Shown here: one piece after another, positions 45,227 through 55,486 of the stretch
Layout: every line of letters begins with the position of its first letter
How positions within the stretch are numbered: position 1 is the stretch's first letter
Source: Leptospira bandrabouensis
GTDB lineage: Bacteria; Spirochaetota; Leptospiria; Leptospirales; Leptospiraceae
Direction: 5' to 3'
Length of the DNA stretch: 64,000 nucleotides
Assembly: GCF_004770905.1 (NCBI RefSeq)
Contig: NZ_RQHT01000012.1
Location: 310,001-374,000 of the forward strand
Notes under the pieces: model-generated
Database searches by the model: none
Seen by the model: only the letters and a program-made list of their open reading frames with translations
Told to the model about the DNA's origin: nothing
Program-made: the position numbers and the translations under genes

Positions 45227-45670
45227 ATGAAATTACCTGAAATCCAAATTCAGATCTTAAAAGAAGGAGCTGTCATCCCTGAATATAAAACCCAAGGGGC
45301 TGCGGGGATGGATTTGTCTGCTTGCCTCACTGAAAACCTCATCCTTCCCCATGGCGAAGTGGTTTTTGTTCCGACAGGTCTTGCGATGGCCATTCCGGAA
45401 GGGTATGAAGGCCAGATTCGTCCAAGGAGTGGATTTTCTACCAAAAACCGGATTTTGATGCCAAATAGTCCCGGAACCATCGATTCTGATTATCGGGGAG
45501 AGATCCTTATCCCACTTTTAAACTTAAGTGGTGCCGACTTTGTTTTGGAGCCGGGTACTCGGGTGGCCCAAATGGTCCTTCACTCGGTAGCCCAACTTCC
45601 CATCCAAGTTGTGGCCGAACTTTCGGCTACAGAAAGGGGAGCCGGCGGATTTGGGAGCACGGGAAAATAA
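45227..45670 (+). CDS. dut: dUTP diphosphatase (dUTPase)
   Basis: 147 residues from the ATG at 45227, which has AAAGGAC just upstream. All five motifs of trimeric dUTPases are present: AAGMDLSA, RPRSGFSTK, GTIDSDYRGEI, TRVAQMV and the C-terminal RGAGGFGSTGK. The enzyme hydrolyses dUTP to dUMP, preventing uracil in DNA and supplying thymidylate synthesis. A longer frame from TTG 45167 adds only a basic tail and is unlikely. Confidence 0.95.
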   Translation: MKLPEIQIQILKEGAVIPEYKTQGAAGMDLSACLTENLILPHGEVVFVPTGLAMAIPEGYEGQIRPRSGFSTKNRILMPNSPGTIDSDYRGEILIPLLNLSGADFVLEPGTRVAQMVLHSVAQLPIQVVAELSATERGAGGFGSTGK

Positions 45671-45743
45671 GACATAATTAGAAAAAAAAGACACTTAGCT
45701 TTTTTTAAACTCTACCGATAGGAAGCTGTAGAGGTGCCTTTTT

Positions 45744-46540
<797 letters not shown>

Positions 46541-46541
<1 letters not shown>

Positions 46542-47491
46542 TGAAACTTTGGGTTCTATTATTTTTTAGTTTGATTCTTTCTTTGCCAATGGTGGCAAAG
46601 GAAAAAGATTTTCGACTCTACTTAAAACCCAAAACCATTGTGGGTGCAGGGGAGATTCGTCTTTCTGATTTTACCAACTGGAAAGGAAATTGGAACCCAG
46701 TCATTTTTCAAAATTTACAATCACCAAAAATTCTGACTCCTGAACAATTGGTAGATGTTTTAAATTCTCGTTATAGTTCAGAAACAAAAGGAACAGGTGA
46801 ATCTGTTTCCTTTGAAGTGATGGGAAAAGAGGGGATCTTACTTCCAAAAACCGCTACAGTTTCAAAAAAAGAATTGGAACGTTCTCTTTGGATGGATCTG
46901 AAAGAATCCGTAGAACAGACGATTGGTGAAGAAGGAGATTTGTTTCGGTTGAGTTCCGAAAAAGATTCTATCCTTACGATTTCTGGAACGAAACTCGTTT
47001 GGAGAAATACGGGTCGCACCCTCCACGGGGGGAAAAGGCTTTTCCCATTGGATTATTATTTTGAGGGAAAGATGATCCATTCGGAATCGGTTCCTTTTTT
47101 GATTGAAGAAAAGAAAAAGGCTTACTTTACAACAAAAGAAATCCCGGCAAAAACTGTACTAACAGAAGAAGATGTAGAACTTCGCTCCTTTTTTACCGCG
47201 GATCATAACAGGGAGTATGTGGAAGAAAGTCCTGTTGGGAAAACAGCCCTTGGAGCACTCGCCAGTGACACTACCATTGAAAAAAAACAGGTGAGAACTT
47301 TGCACACCATTGAAAGAGGACAAGAAGTACAACTTGTGTATACCACTGGGAATCTATTCTTAAAAATCAAAACTAGGGCACTGGCATCGGGAAACAAAGG
47401 GGATGAAATCCCTGTTCTCAATCTGGCTTCCCAAAAAATCATAAAAGCTAGAGTCCAAAATGAAGGGATCTGCCTTCTGGAAGAAATTTAA
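46541..47491 (+). CDS. flgA: Flagellar P-ring assembly protein FlgA
   Basis: 316 residues with a signal peptide (about 1-19, LPMVAKEK) and a C-terminal SAF domain (about 190-315): FTTKEIPAKTVLTEEDVELR, TIEKKQVRT and GNKGDEIPVLNLASQKIIKARV, all typical of FlgA. FlgA is the periplasmic chaperone for FlgI. The start ATG shares its A with the flgG stop (TAATG), so translation is coupled. The N-terminal half is longer and more divergent than in enteric FlgA. Confidence 0.88.
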
Positions 47492-47506
47492 GGGGACTTC
47501 TGAATC

Positions 47507-48205
47507 ATGTTGAAAGATAAACTTACAAAGATTCCAACGTTAGTTTTTTCTTTTTTATTTCTACTTATTCTATTGTTATTCTTTACATCTGCTTCTACTT
47601 TGTTTGCGGATTCTCTTTGGAAAGACAAGGATCCGTATTCGTATCCGAAAACCATCCAACCAGGGACTGTGGTAAAGGTAGTTTTAAAAAACGAGCTTCG
47701 AGTGGAATATGAGTCCGAATACAAAGCTACTTTTGATAACGATATCAAAACGGTTCCCGATAAAAAGTTAGTTCCTGACCTTCCAACTTATAACTCGAAT
47801 TCCACATACATGCGTTCCAAAGTTGGTAAGTCCAAATCTCAAGGCAAAGTGGTAGGTGTCATGGCAGTCCTTGTTACAGGGATTGATCCGGGTACGGGGA
47901 ATTTGGAACTTGAGGGAAGTAAGGTATTTAATTTATCGGAAGAAAGAATTAACCTTCGTTTGTCGGGAACTATTTCTCCTGAAGATTTAGACAAAAATCG
48001 ATTCATTTCGAGTGATCTGATTGCCAACTTAAGAGTGGAATACCAAGGAACTTTAAATCCTAAAGAACTCACTAATCCGAACATCCAAATGAAACGGATC
48101 ACAAATCCCGATGGAAGTGTAACGGAAAAAGCAGAACTATCAGAACAAGAAAAACAAGAAATCATTTTAAAGAATATCAAACGACTCTTAGGTGAAAGTG
48201 AGTAA
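47507..48205 (+). CDS. flgH: Flagellar L-ring protein FlgH, without lipobox
   Basis: 232 residues. A long signal segment (about 1-35, ending LFADS) precedes the FlgH domain: QPGTVVKVVLKNELRVEYESE, MAVLVTGIDPGTGNLELEGSK, INLRLSGTISPEDL and LIANLRVEYQG match FlgH strands. Usual FlgH proteins are lipoproteins with a Cys at the processing site; here no cysteine is present, so the protein should be a soluble periplasmic form. A C-terminal extension of about 50 residues follows. Ribosome binding site AAGGGGA lies upstream. Confidence 0.85.
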   Translation: MLKDKLTKIPTLVFSFLFLLILLLFFTSASTLFADSLWKDKDPYSYPKTIQPGTVVKVVLKNELRVEYESEYKATFDNDIKTVPDKKLVPDLPTYNSNSTYMRSKVGKSKSQGKVVGVMAVLVTGIDPGTGNLELEGSKVFNLSEERINLRLSGTISPEDLDKNRFISSDLIANLRVEYQGTLNPKELTNPNIQMKRITNPDGSVTEKAELSEQEKQEIILKNIKRLLGESE

Positions 48206-48210
48206 ATAGA

Positions 48211-49356
48211 ATGTTATCCATGAATCAAAATCAAACTTACCTAGAGTTTAAAAAAGAAACTTTCCGATTTTTCTCAAAACCATTGGTAGCAAGTGTAATT
48301 TTCCTTTTGGGAACTCTCCCTAGTTTTGCTGTAGAAACGAGACTCAAAGATTTAGTGCGGATTGATGCAGTTCGCGAAAACCAACTCACAGGTTTTGGGC
48401 TTGTGGTTGGTCTTAATGGAACAGGAGATACTAAAAATCCTCTCACAGAAGAAGCCTTACAAAATTACCTCGCAGGTCTTGGTGTGAATACCAAAAAGAA
48501 TCTAAGAGATGCCAAAAACACAGCTTCGGTGCTCATCACAGCCAACGTTCCTGTCAACTTAAAAGAAGGGGATAAAATTGATGTTTTGGTTTCGTCTCTT
48601 GGGGATGCACGTTCTTTGGAAGGAGGAGTGCTTTTGCAATCGCCACTCAAAGCAGGGAATGGAGAAACCATTGCTGTTGCTTCCGGCGTACTCGCGTTTG
48701 GTGGAAAAGAGAAAAAACGTGGTGGGGCTGATAAAAAATCAGGATCCAATACGGCTCTTGTTCCTATGGGTGCGATTTTGGAAAAATCGGTTCCCAATGC
48801 CCCTGTGACAAAATCAGTCAAACTCACACTTCTCGAAAAAGATTACACAACGATGGGAGCCATTGTGGATGCCATCACTGCTGAACTTCAAGTTGTGCCA
48901 GAAGTAGTCTCTCCCACAGAAGTCCTGGTTCCCCTTCCTCTAAAAACCACTGGCCAAACTTCCGCCGGAGAAATGGCAACAGGAGAACCTAAACTGGATT
49001 TGGCCTTTCTTGCTAAGTTAGAAAATTTAACGATCAATTCTTCGCCTGTGGCCCGTGTGGTGATCAACGAAAGGACAGGGACGATCGTGATGGGAGCAAA
49101 TATTGCCATTGATGAGGTGGCCATTTCCCAACAAGGTCTGACCATTCAAATTGCCAGTAGAGACAAGGCTCGGTATTTTTTTCCCATCCAAGAAGAAGGC
49201 AAAGGCGAATCTGTTTTTGTTTTAAAAGAAACCACCCAAGTTTCGGATGTGGTGGGAGCTCTCAACAAGGTGGGGGCTTCTACCCGGGACATTATTTCGA
49301 TTCTTGAGGCTTTAAAGAAACAAGGGGCTTTAAAAGCAGAACTTGTGATTCAGTAA
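48211..49356 (+). CDS. flgI: Flagellar P-ring protein FlgI
   Basis: 381 residues with a signal peptide (about 22-43, LLGTLPSFAVE) and the complete FlgI body: RLKDLVRIDAVRENQLTGFG, LVVGLNGTGDT, NTASVLITANVP, DVLVSSLGDARSLEGGVLL, VVINERTGTIVMGANI and LNKVGASTRDIISILEALKKQGAL. FlgI forms the ring around the rod at the peptidoglycan layer. Two close ATGs (48211, 48220) are possible starts. It lies 5 bp after flgH. Confidence 0.95.
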   Translation: MLSMNQNQTYLEFKKETFRFFSKPLVASVIFLLGTLPSFAVETRLKDLVRIDAVRENQLTGFGLVVGLNGTGDTKNPLTEEALQNYLAGLGVNTKKNLRDAKNTASVLITANVPVNLKEGDKIDVLVSSLGDARSLEGGVLLQSPLKAGNGETIAVASGVLAFGGKEKKRGGADKKSGSNTALVPMGAILEKSVPNAPVTKSVKLTLLEKDYTTMGAIVDAITAELQVVPEVVSPTEVLVPLPLKTTGQTSAGEMATGEPKLDLAFLAKLENLTINSSPVARVVINERTGTIVMGANIAIDEVAISQQGLTIQIASRDKARYFFPIQEEGKGESVFVLKETTQVSDVVGALNKVGASTRDIISILEALKKQGALKAELVIQ

Positions 49357-49391
49357 TTGGAAAATCTGCCGATAGATTTAGTAGACATAAT

Positions 49392-49874
49392 ATGGACATT
49401 CACAAAATCCAAGACTATTCGAATCGCCTAAGCCGCTCCCAGGATGAATCCATCCTCACCCGGATGAAGTCCTATGCGGATGAGATGAAACCATCGAAAA
49501 AGGATGGAATTTCTGATTTTCAGAATCTACTAGAAAACCACGAAGAAATTATGGGGAAGGTGAGTTCATCTTCCTTACGAGTCCCACAAAATATTCGTGA
49601 GGAGATCAAAGAAGATCCTTATAGAAAAAAACTGTATGATGCATCCGTAGAATTTGAGTCTGTATTTGTGAAGATGATGTTAAAGGAAATGAAAAACACC
49701 ATTCACAAAGAAAAACTCATTGATGGTGGTTATGCGGAAGAAATTTTTGAAGACATGTTATACGACGAGTATGCAAAAAACATTTCCCAAAACGAATCGA
49801 TGGGACTTGCCGAAGAGATCTACAAACAAATGTCAGCCTCTCTCCCACCTGTGAAAAAAAATCCATATTTCTAA
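49392..49874 (+). CDS. flgJ: Rod-binding protein FlgJ (N-terminal domain only)
   Basis: 160 residues. The rod-binding domain is at about 85-150: EFESVFVKMMLKEMKNT, DGGYAEEIFEDMLYDEYA and ESMGLAEEIYKQMS. The C-terminal muramidase domain of enteric FlgJ is absent, as in many non-enteric bacteria, so wall cutting must be done by another enzyme. GCCGATAG (49368-49375), a good sigma-28-like -10 box, lies just upstream, but the -35 region is poor. It closes the flagellar gene set. Confidence 0.87.
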   Translation: MDIHKIQDYSNRLSRSQDESILTRMKSYADEMKPSKKDGISDFQNLLENHEEIMGKVSSSSLRVPQNIREEIKEDPYRKKLYDASVEFESVFVKMMLKEMKNTIHKEKLIDGGYAEEIFEDMLYDEYAKNISQNESMGLAEEIYKQMSASLPPVKKNPYF

Positions 49875-49942
49875 AGCGAATTTCTAAAGTCAGTCTTTCT
49901 CAAAAACTCAGAAAATAACTAAATCAACAAATTCTTTCGTTT

Positions 49943-49967
49943 GATTTGGTTTTATTTAAACCAAATC
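49943..49967. terminator. Hairpin between convergent flgJ and YihY-like genes
   Basis: GATTTGGTTT and AAACCAAATC form a 10-bp stem with loop TATTT, overlapping the stop codon of the minus-strand gene. T-runs on either side are short, so it would be a weak bidirectional terminator. Confidence 0.45.
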
Positions 49968-52307
49968 TTTAAACGAGATTTTTTTAAGTTCTTCTTTTAG
50001 TTTTTCTTCCAACACATTTAGGCTTTCATTCAGTTTGGGTGAAATTTTCATTAGTTCTTTCGGTGCCCCCATTTTGAAACTAGAAGTTTCTTCGTATAAA
50101 GCTACCAAATCAATTTGTTCTTTTAGTTTCACCGGCGCTATCCGTTTGTCTTCGGTGATTTCCAAAAGTTTAGCTCCATTTAACTTTTCTAGAATCTCAT
50201 TTAACTCTTTTTCTGGCATCAAAAGTGTTTTTCTGAGATTTGATAATTTGATGAGTTCTCCTTTTTTGGATTGGTGGTCATAGGTGAGAGCCAATACTTG
50301 GATGGTTTTGTAAAACTCATACGATAGATTATTATCAGTATCTTCAAACGGATGTTTAGGAAGGATGTAACGATCAGGGAATTGTAAAGTGGCAGTGACT
50401 TCTGCACCATATAAAATGATGAGTGAGATGGAATAAATGGCAAGTAGGGCAATGGGGATGGCCGCAAGTGCTTTATACACTAACATTGTTTTTTCGGTAA
50501 AGGATGTTAGGTAAATGTTGATAAACCCCCAAAAGAAAATGATAAGAATGATTCCAGTCACCGCAGCTCCAATCGAAGAGGCTTTGATGGGAACTTTAGT
50601 ATTGGGGATGATATTAAAAATTAATAAAAAGAAAAGCCAAAGTGCAAGGAGTGGTAGGAGGATTTGAAAAATGGAATACATGGAGAAAAATCTTTTTCCG
50701 CCTTGGTATTTTTTCCAAATGGTTTGGCCTTTTTCATCTTCTTCAACTCGAATGATTTTATTAAATTCACCTACACCAACAATGCCTAACATTCCTTCAT
50801 TGAGTGTTTCTGCTTCGTTTTGAGATTCGATTTCGATGCCATCATCCCTTTGCAAAGTGGATTCCTCTAAGGAAACTTCCTTTTCTTTTGTCTTTTTCGA
50901 GAGTAAAATCATATCTAGAATCATACCCTCTTTTCCTTTGTAAGCCGTAGACCAATTTTCACCTTCATCTTCGGATAATAAAATATCACCGAGAGAAGTT
51001 AAGATGAATATATCGTAATCTTGTTTTTTGGGAGAAGTAAAAACCCAAACTCTTTCATAAGAATATTTTCTGTGGCTTAAGTCAGTCCAGGTATAACCTC
51101 CATCAGTGGTTTTGAATATAGCTCCGTTATCACCAACGAGAAAACCAACATTTCGAGTGAGGAAGGCAATGTCATTCAAAGGTTTGGGAGAAATTTCCTG
51201 TGGGAAAAAAGTGGTCCCTCCATCGCTTGTTTTCCATAATCTACCTTCCCGGTCCAAGATAAACCCATCTTTTTCCGTAAAGAACCTAACACGAATTGGT
51301 GTTATATTCGGATCTGTGAAACGTTTGATTTCTTTTAAAGTTTTTCCAATTTCGTAGCGAAGTGTACGAGTGTCTTTGGTGAGAATGAATAAAGTGTCAA
51401 AATCGATAGCACCAAAATCTGCAATTGTAATCCCTTTTAATGAATGGAGTTTCCAAGTTTTTCCTAAGTCGTTGGAATATAAAAAAGTTCCGTCTTCGGA
51501 AATAGTAAATAAATCATTACCAACACTTCGAATTCTAAAAAAATTTTCTTTTGAGATGTCTGGTTTTTTACAGGTTCCGGTTTCCACAGTATCAAAATCA
51601 ACGCAGAGCATGTTTTCAAAATCGATGCTTGCATTAGGAATAAAGGAAATGGATTTGTTGAGTTCTTTGATGGTTCCTATATTACCTTTTTCTCCAGCCA
51701 CCCATAGTTCTCCTTGTTTGGTGGAAACAATTGACTTTAAGTGAGGAGGGCGAACCGAATCAGAAATTTTATCTGTGATATTTTTCCCGACAACAAATAG
51801 AAGGGGACCAAAAGAAATTAGGAAAAAGTAAAAAACGAATTTGTTGATCACATTTCTGTGCAGGTCAATTTTCCAAATGATATGGAAGGCTTTTTCTAGG
51901 GATCTTAAAACTGCCGTTGCGGAAAAAATAAAAACAACAAAACCTACAGCTCCAATTTGAGATGCCGTCGATATAATGTCCGTCAACGTTTCTAGATAAG
52001 GAGTGATATCGAATTGAATATTGTTTCTAAGTAGGTAGGCGTTGATGTCATCTACCATTTCCCCTTGCCTAGTTTGGATTCCCGAAGCCACGGTAATCAG
52101 CGCAAGGGCTACCGTTAAAGTGGGGATCAGTGTCACAATAGTTGTATACGCAAGACTTGATCCTATGATGAGACAATCGTCTTTCATAAACCTGTGAACC
52201 GAAACTAACAAAACGCGAATACTTAGGATGAGTTTTCGTTTCCAACCATTTTCTTCGGGAATGGCTGTCAGTCTGACAAGTAAGGATGGTTTTGTTAGAG
52301 TGTTCAT
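49956..52307 (-). CDS. YihY/BrkB-family membrane protein with inserted beta-propeller
   Basis: 783 residues, against about 290 for simple YihY. TM helices at about 45-72, 110-136 and 155-174 match the YihY N-terminal half (AYTTIVTLIPTL, HIIWKI, SFGPLLFV). A 350-residue insert (about 185-535) has repeated propeller strands: LWVAGEKGNIGT, TFLYSNDLGKTWKLHSLKG, LWKTSDGGTTFFP, FKTTDGGYTWTD, SEDEGENWSTAYKG. These Asp-boxes resemble BNR/Ycf48-like proteins. The fold then resumes (about 540-640, YGAEVTATLQFP), and the tail (about 650-783) looks like a winged-helix cytoplasmic domain. The insert falls in what should be a periplasmic loop. Its start overlaps the methyltransferase gene by 4 bp. Confidence 0.8.
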   Translation of the reverse strand: MNTLTKPSLLVRLTAIPEENGWKRKLILSIRVLLVSVHRFMKDDCLIIGSSLAYTTIVTLIPTLTVALALITVASGIQTRQGEMVDDINAYLLRNNIQFDITPYLETLTDIISTASQIGAVGFVVFIFSATAVLRSLEKAFHIIWKIDLHRNVINKFVFYFFLISFGPLLFVVGKNITDKISDSVRPPHLKSIVSTKQGELWVAGEKGNIGTIKELNKSISFIPNASIDFENMLCVDFDTVETGTCKKPDISKENFFRIRSVGNDLFTISEDGTFLYSNDLGKTWKLHSLKGITIADFGAIDFDTLFILTKDTRTLRYEIGKTLKEIKRFTDPNITPIRVRFFTEKDGFILDREGRLWKTSDGGTTFFPQEISPKPLNDIAFLTRNVGFLVGDNGAIFKTTDGGYTWTDLSHRKYSYERVWVFTSPKKQDYDIFILTSLGDILLSEDEGENWSTAYKGKEGMILDMILLSKKTKEKEVSLEESTLQRDDGIEIESQNEAETLNEGMLGIVGVGEFNKIIRVEEDEKGQTIWKKYQGGKRFFSMYSIFQILLPLLALWLFFLLIFNIIPNTKVPIKASSIGAAVTGIILIIFFWGFINIYLTSFTEKTMLVYKALAAIPIALLAIYSISLIILYGAEVTATLQFPDRYILPKHPFEDTDNNLSYEFYKTIQVLALTYDHQSKKGELIKLSNLRKTLLMPEKELNEILEKLNGAKLLEITEDKRIAPVKLKEQIDLVALYEETSSFKMGAPKELMKISPKLNESLNVLEEKLKEELKKISFKDLV

Positions 52308-53197
52308 GATGTTTCCTGTTTTTTAAAAGCGTACAAAACGTAACTAGAGGTGATTGGGTATCCGTTTTTTTTCCACTTGGACTTAATGTGGTAATACGAA
52401 ATACGAATCCATTGCAAATAATCTTTCCAGTTTTGAAAAGAACCCTTTGATTTTTTTAGCTTTGCTAACAATGGAAAATCTACTCCGAAGTAAGATACAA
52501 AACGACCAAATCCAAGGTTAGTCAATATTTTTTTTAGGATGGTGTCTGAGTAATAAAAAACATGACCGGGCATGTAATAATGGTAATTTGAACCTTCTGA
52601 TTTTGCCTGCCATCCGTCAAAATTCGCGGTTTGGAGGAGAAGGAGGCCACCCGGTTTTAGGATTCTTGTGAGTTCTTTAAAAAAAAGTTTGGGATTTTCA
52701 ATATGTTCAATCACTTCAACAAGGGTGATGACACTAAAATGATTGTTTGGAAATTTTGCATCCATTAGTCTTCCGTTAAATGTAGGAATTCCTATTTCAT
52801 TCGCATAACGTGCGGCATACTCTGAGATTTCAACACCTTGGATTGAAAATCCTTCTTCTTTAGCCATTTCTAAGAATCCACCAAAGGAAGAACCTATATC
52901 TAAAAAGTTGCCGGTTCCTATAAACTTTTTTATATTTTGAATCCTTGCCTTCCAAACATATTGAAAATATTTTTTATGATCCCTTTCATCAATGTATGTA
53001 TACTCCGCTTTCCCTTGGTAATAATCTTTGGAATAAAGTTCTTTTTGATTGGGTCGAGGGAAGAGTGCTTGGAGTTTACAAGTTTTACATTCAACTATGG
53101 ACAATCCTGAATACTTACCAGTTGTAGTATAAAGTGGTTTCCAATCACAAGTTTGGTTTAATGGGCATTCTTCAGATAAAGAAAGATTTTGATTCAT
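52304..53197 (-). CDS. SAM-dependent methyltransferase with N-terminal Cys cluster
   Basis: 297 residues. Four cysteines (C11, C17, C37, C40) near the N-terminus look like a small zinc-binding knuckle, as in sugar C-methyltransferases. The class I fold follows: motif I FLDIGSSFGGFLEMAKEEG, then VEISEYAA, DAKFPNNHFSVITLVEVIEHIENP and LKPGGLLLLQT. Substrate unknown; the zinc knuckle hints at a sugar or small-molecule substrate, inference only. It overlaps both neighbours by 1-4 bp within the operon. Confidence 0.8.
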   Translation of the reverse strand: MNQNLSLSEECPLNQTCDWKPLYTTTGKYSGLSIVECKTCKLQALFPRPNQKELYSKDYYQGKAEYTYIDERDHKKYFQYVWKARIQNIKKFIGTGNFLDIGSSFGGFLEMAKEEGFSIQGVEISEYAARYANEIGIPTFNGRLMDAKFPNNHFSVITLVEVIEHIENPKLFFKELTRILKPGGLLLLQTANFDGWQAKSEGSNYHYYMPGHVFYYSDTILKKILTNLGFGRFVSYFGVDFPLLAKLKKSKGSFQNWKDYLQWIRISYYHIKSKWKKNGYPITSSYVLYAFKKQETS

Positions 53198-53805
53198 TAC
53201 TTTTCAGCAAGGAAAAACCAATGGCAAATTCGTTCCTCTAGTTTTCCCAGGGGAGTTCTTTCCGAATAACCAATAGATACTTTGGAAAAAATGGATAAAA
53301 AACTTTTTAAATCTTTTAGGGAATAGGTTTCTGCATAACCACCGTTTAGATCTGCCAAATTCATTTTGCCTTGACTGAGACCTAAATGAGTATCTCCGTC
53401 CGCACGAATGGATCCCAAAAGATAACCACCTTCGTCTAGTGATTCATATAAAGATGATAAAAGATTTTTGGCATCCTCTCTTGGGTTATAATGAAAAACT
53501 CCCCAACTGACAATGAGCCCAAATTCATTTGGAGAAAAGGGGAGATTCATACCTGGTGTATGTAAAAAACGAATGGAAGAACTTTCCTCATTTAACAGGT
53601 CAATGGTGGTTTTTGCTGTGTCACAGGCCGTGACCAAATAACCTTCATTTTGCAAAAGATAGGAATGTCTACCTGATCCACATCCAAAGTCTAGGGCTTT
53701 TTTATTTTTTGGTTGGATCCGGGATAAAAGACGGACTAAATTTTCATCAGGAAAGGCCAGTTTGGATTTGGGCCTTTCATAGTGTTCATCCCAGACATTT
53801 TTCAT
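53197..53805 (-). CDS. SAM-dependent methyltransferase
   Basis: 202 residues, a compact class I methyltransferase: motif I ALDFGCGSGRHSYLLQNEG (about 38-56), the SAM-binding acidic residue in VTACDTAKTT, then PFSPNEFGLIVSWGVFHY and LDEGGYLLGSIRADG. No membrane or signal segment. The overlap with the upstream ATP-grasp gene is 4 bp, and its stop touches the next methyltransferase. Together with the neighbours this suggests a short modification pathway for one small molecule. Confidence 0.82.
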   Translation of the reverse strand: MKNVWDEHYERPKSKLAFPDENLVRLLSRIQPKNKKALDFGCGSGRHSYLLQNEGYLVTACDTAKTTIDLLNEESSSIRFLHTPGMNLPFSPNEFGLIVSWGVFHYNPREDAKNLLSSLYESLDEGGYLLGSIRADGDTHLGLSQGKMNLADLNGGYAETYSLKDLKSFLSIFSKVSIGYSERTPLGKLEERICHWFFLAEK

Positions 53806-55004
53806 GAGTCAATTCTTTGAAAAATGGAATCTAACCAATCTTTGGTGGAAATGGATAGTTTGGTAGAGATTCCAAACACTTGGGTTCTTTTATGGTTTCC
53901 TTCCAATTTATCGAGTGTCGCACCCGTTTTGACTAATTGTTTTTGAAAAAAGACAGTTTCACCTGCGTTTGGTTCTAAGACGACAGGTTCTCCCATTTTT
54001 TTTTGGCGTTCTGGGGGGAGAGTGAACACTAGGGCAGATTTGGTGATTCCATCTTTGGCTTTTTTTAAAAAACCAGGCCTTGTTTTTTCACCAATGGTCA
54101 CAGAAAGTAAATCATTAAAGTATTTATATCCGTAGTGTTCGGGGATTAATACATCGGCTAAAAATTCGCCGCCCACTTCTGGAGCAGATTCGATGAGAAG
54201 GCATTCTTTATTTTTTGTAATTTTGAATTCCGCAACAAAAGGTCCCGTTTTTAGTTTGGTTGCCGTGACAACTGCCTGACAGATCATTTTGATTTCTCCC
54301 GCCATATCGATATGTTGGGAAGGTGCTACGTGGGCCACCTCAATAAAGTTAGGTTTTCCCGTTGTGATTTTATCTGTGAGGGAAACCAAATAAAATCGTC
54401 TAGCAATCACAAATCCAAGCACCGTGATTTCATCTCCATGGATGAATGGTTCTAAAAGGTAACTTTCGCTAGTTTTTAAACGTGTAAATTTTTTATAATC
54501 CGCTTCTGACTCAAGGACCGTAATCCCTTTTTTCCCAGAACCTTCTTTGGGTTTGGCGATGAGGGGAAAACTTAACTCAAATTTTTTTTCTTTAGATTTA
54601 GAAGATACACTTGATTGAAGTGATGCGGGAAGAGGGATTCCATACTTCTGCACGGAGTTTTTGAATTTTTCTTTATCCAAAAACAAATTCACTGTATCTC
54701 GGGGGTTTCCACGGAGTTTTAATTTTTCTGCTAAATAGGAAACGGTATAGATGGCCTTTCCAAATGACCGTGATCCCACTCCCATCAGTTTGAAAGGTAG
54801 CGGGACTCGGCTCATCGCATGTAGAATTTTCCTATACTCATGAGTCGATTCTAATATACGAATGTCCGATCCCACAAGACCTGGAGCTTCAGGGTTTGTG
54901 TCCACGGAGATGACTTTGAGTCCTCTTGCTTTTGCTGCTTGGATGAGAGGGATTTGGTTCTCTCCGGCTCCAATGGAGAGGTAACTACCGGTCAGTTGTC
55001 TCAT
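53802..55004 (-). CDS. ATP-grasp domain enzyme
   Basis: 400 residues. The N-terminal pre-ATP-grasp domain opens with YLSIGAGENQIPLIQAAKARGLKV (Rossmann-like, first 40 residues). The ATP-grasp core has FPLIAKPKEGSGKKGITVLE (about 148-167) and the later metal site CLLIESAPEVGGEFLADVL. Such enzymes join a carboxylate to an amine or thiol using ATP, the group that includes carbamoyl-phosphate and purK-like ligases. The substrate is not evident. It begins directly at the RRM stop (TAGATG) and overlaps the methyltransferase gene. Confidence 0.8.
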   Translation of the reverse strand: MRQLTGSYLSIGAGENQIPLIQAAKARGLKVISVDTNPEAPGLVGSDIRILESTHEYRKILHAMSRVPLPFKLMGVGSRSFGKAIYTVSYLAEKLKLRGNPRDTVNLFLDKEKFKNSVQKYGIPLPASLQSSVSSKSKEKKFELSFPLIAKPKEGSGKKGITVLESEADYKKFTRLKTSESYLLEPFIHGDEITVLGFVIARRFYLVSLTDKITTGKPNFIEVAHVAPSQHIDMAGEIKMICQAVVTATKLKTGPFVAEFKITKNKECLLIESAPEVGGEFLADVLIPEHYGYKYFNDLLSVTIGEKTRPGFLKKAKDGITKSALVFTLPPERQKKMGEPVVLEPNAGETVFFQKQLVKTGATLDKLEGNHKRTQVFGISTKLSISTKDWLDSIFQRIDS

Positions 55005-55373
55005 CTATGAACCGCGAGAACCGCCTCTCCTTTGTACGCCCGTATTACCGCCACCAGTCGTTTGGTTTCTACCGAAGGTAGGTTTTGCGACCGCAGGGCT
55101 TCCTTTCTTTTTGGCAGCTTCATTTTGCGATTTTGTTAGTTCTTCCTGGTTTACGAGGACGATGGCCTTTCCTTCGACTTCCTTTCCATTCAGAGCAGAA
55201 ATCGCCTTGGAAGCATCGGCATCTGCCATTTCCGCGGTTCCATATCCCAAAGATACCTTTGTGATTTTGTCCCGTTTGATTTGGAGGTGTTCCACTTTTC
55301 CATGCGCAGAAAGAAGTTTTTCGAGTGCTTCTTCAGTGAGAGACTGGGGTAGGTTTCCGATGGATAACTTCAT
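55005..55373 (-). CDS. RRM-domain RNA-binding protein
   Basis: 122 residues. A single RRM (about 1-80) has RNP2 LSIGNL and RNP1 [10 protein letters not shown], then a linker and a Gly/Arg-rich tail ([16 protein letters not shown]). Stand-alone RRM proteins of this kind occur in cyanobacteria, spirochaetes and others, often induced by cold. It is the first gene of the operon leading into the ATP-grasp gene. Function in RNA binding is expected; a link to the downstream enzymes is uncertain. Confidence 0.85.
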   Translation of the reverse strand: MKLSIGNLPQSLTEEALEKLLSAHGKVEHLQIKRDKITKVSLGYGTAEMADADASKAISALNGKEVEGKAIVLVNQEELTKSQNEAAKKKGSPAVAKPTFGRNQTTGGGNTGVQRRGGSRGS

Positions 55374-55486
55374 GTCCTTCTTTTCTCCTAAAAATTAAAG
55401 AAAACTTCAACTCTTTTTTGACTATGTCGCATTTTCTCTTGGGGAATCTGCAGATCTTGTCGAAAGAAAGTATAGGTAGGAACTTT

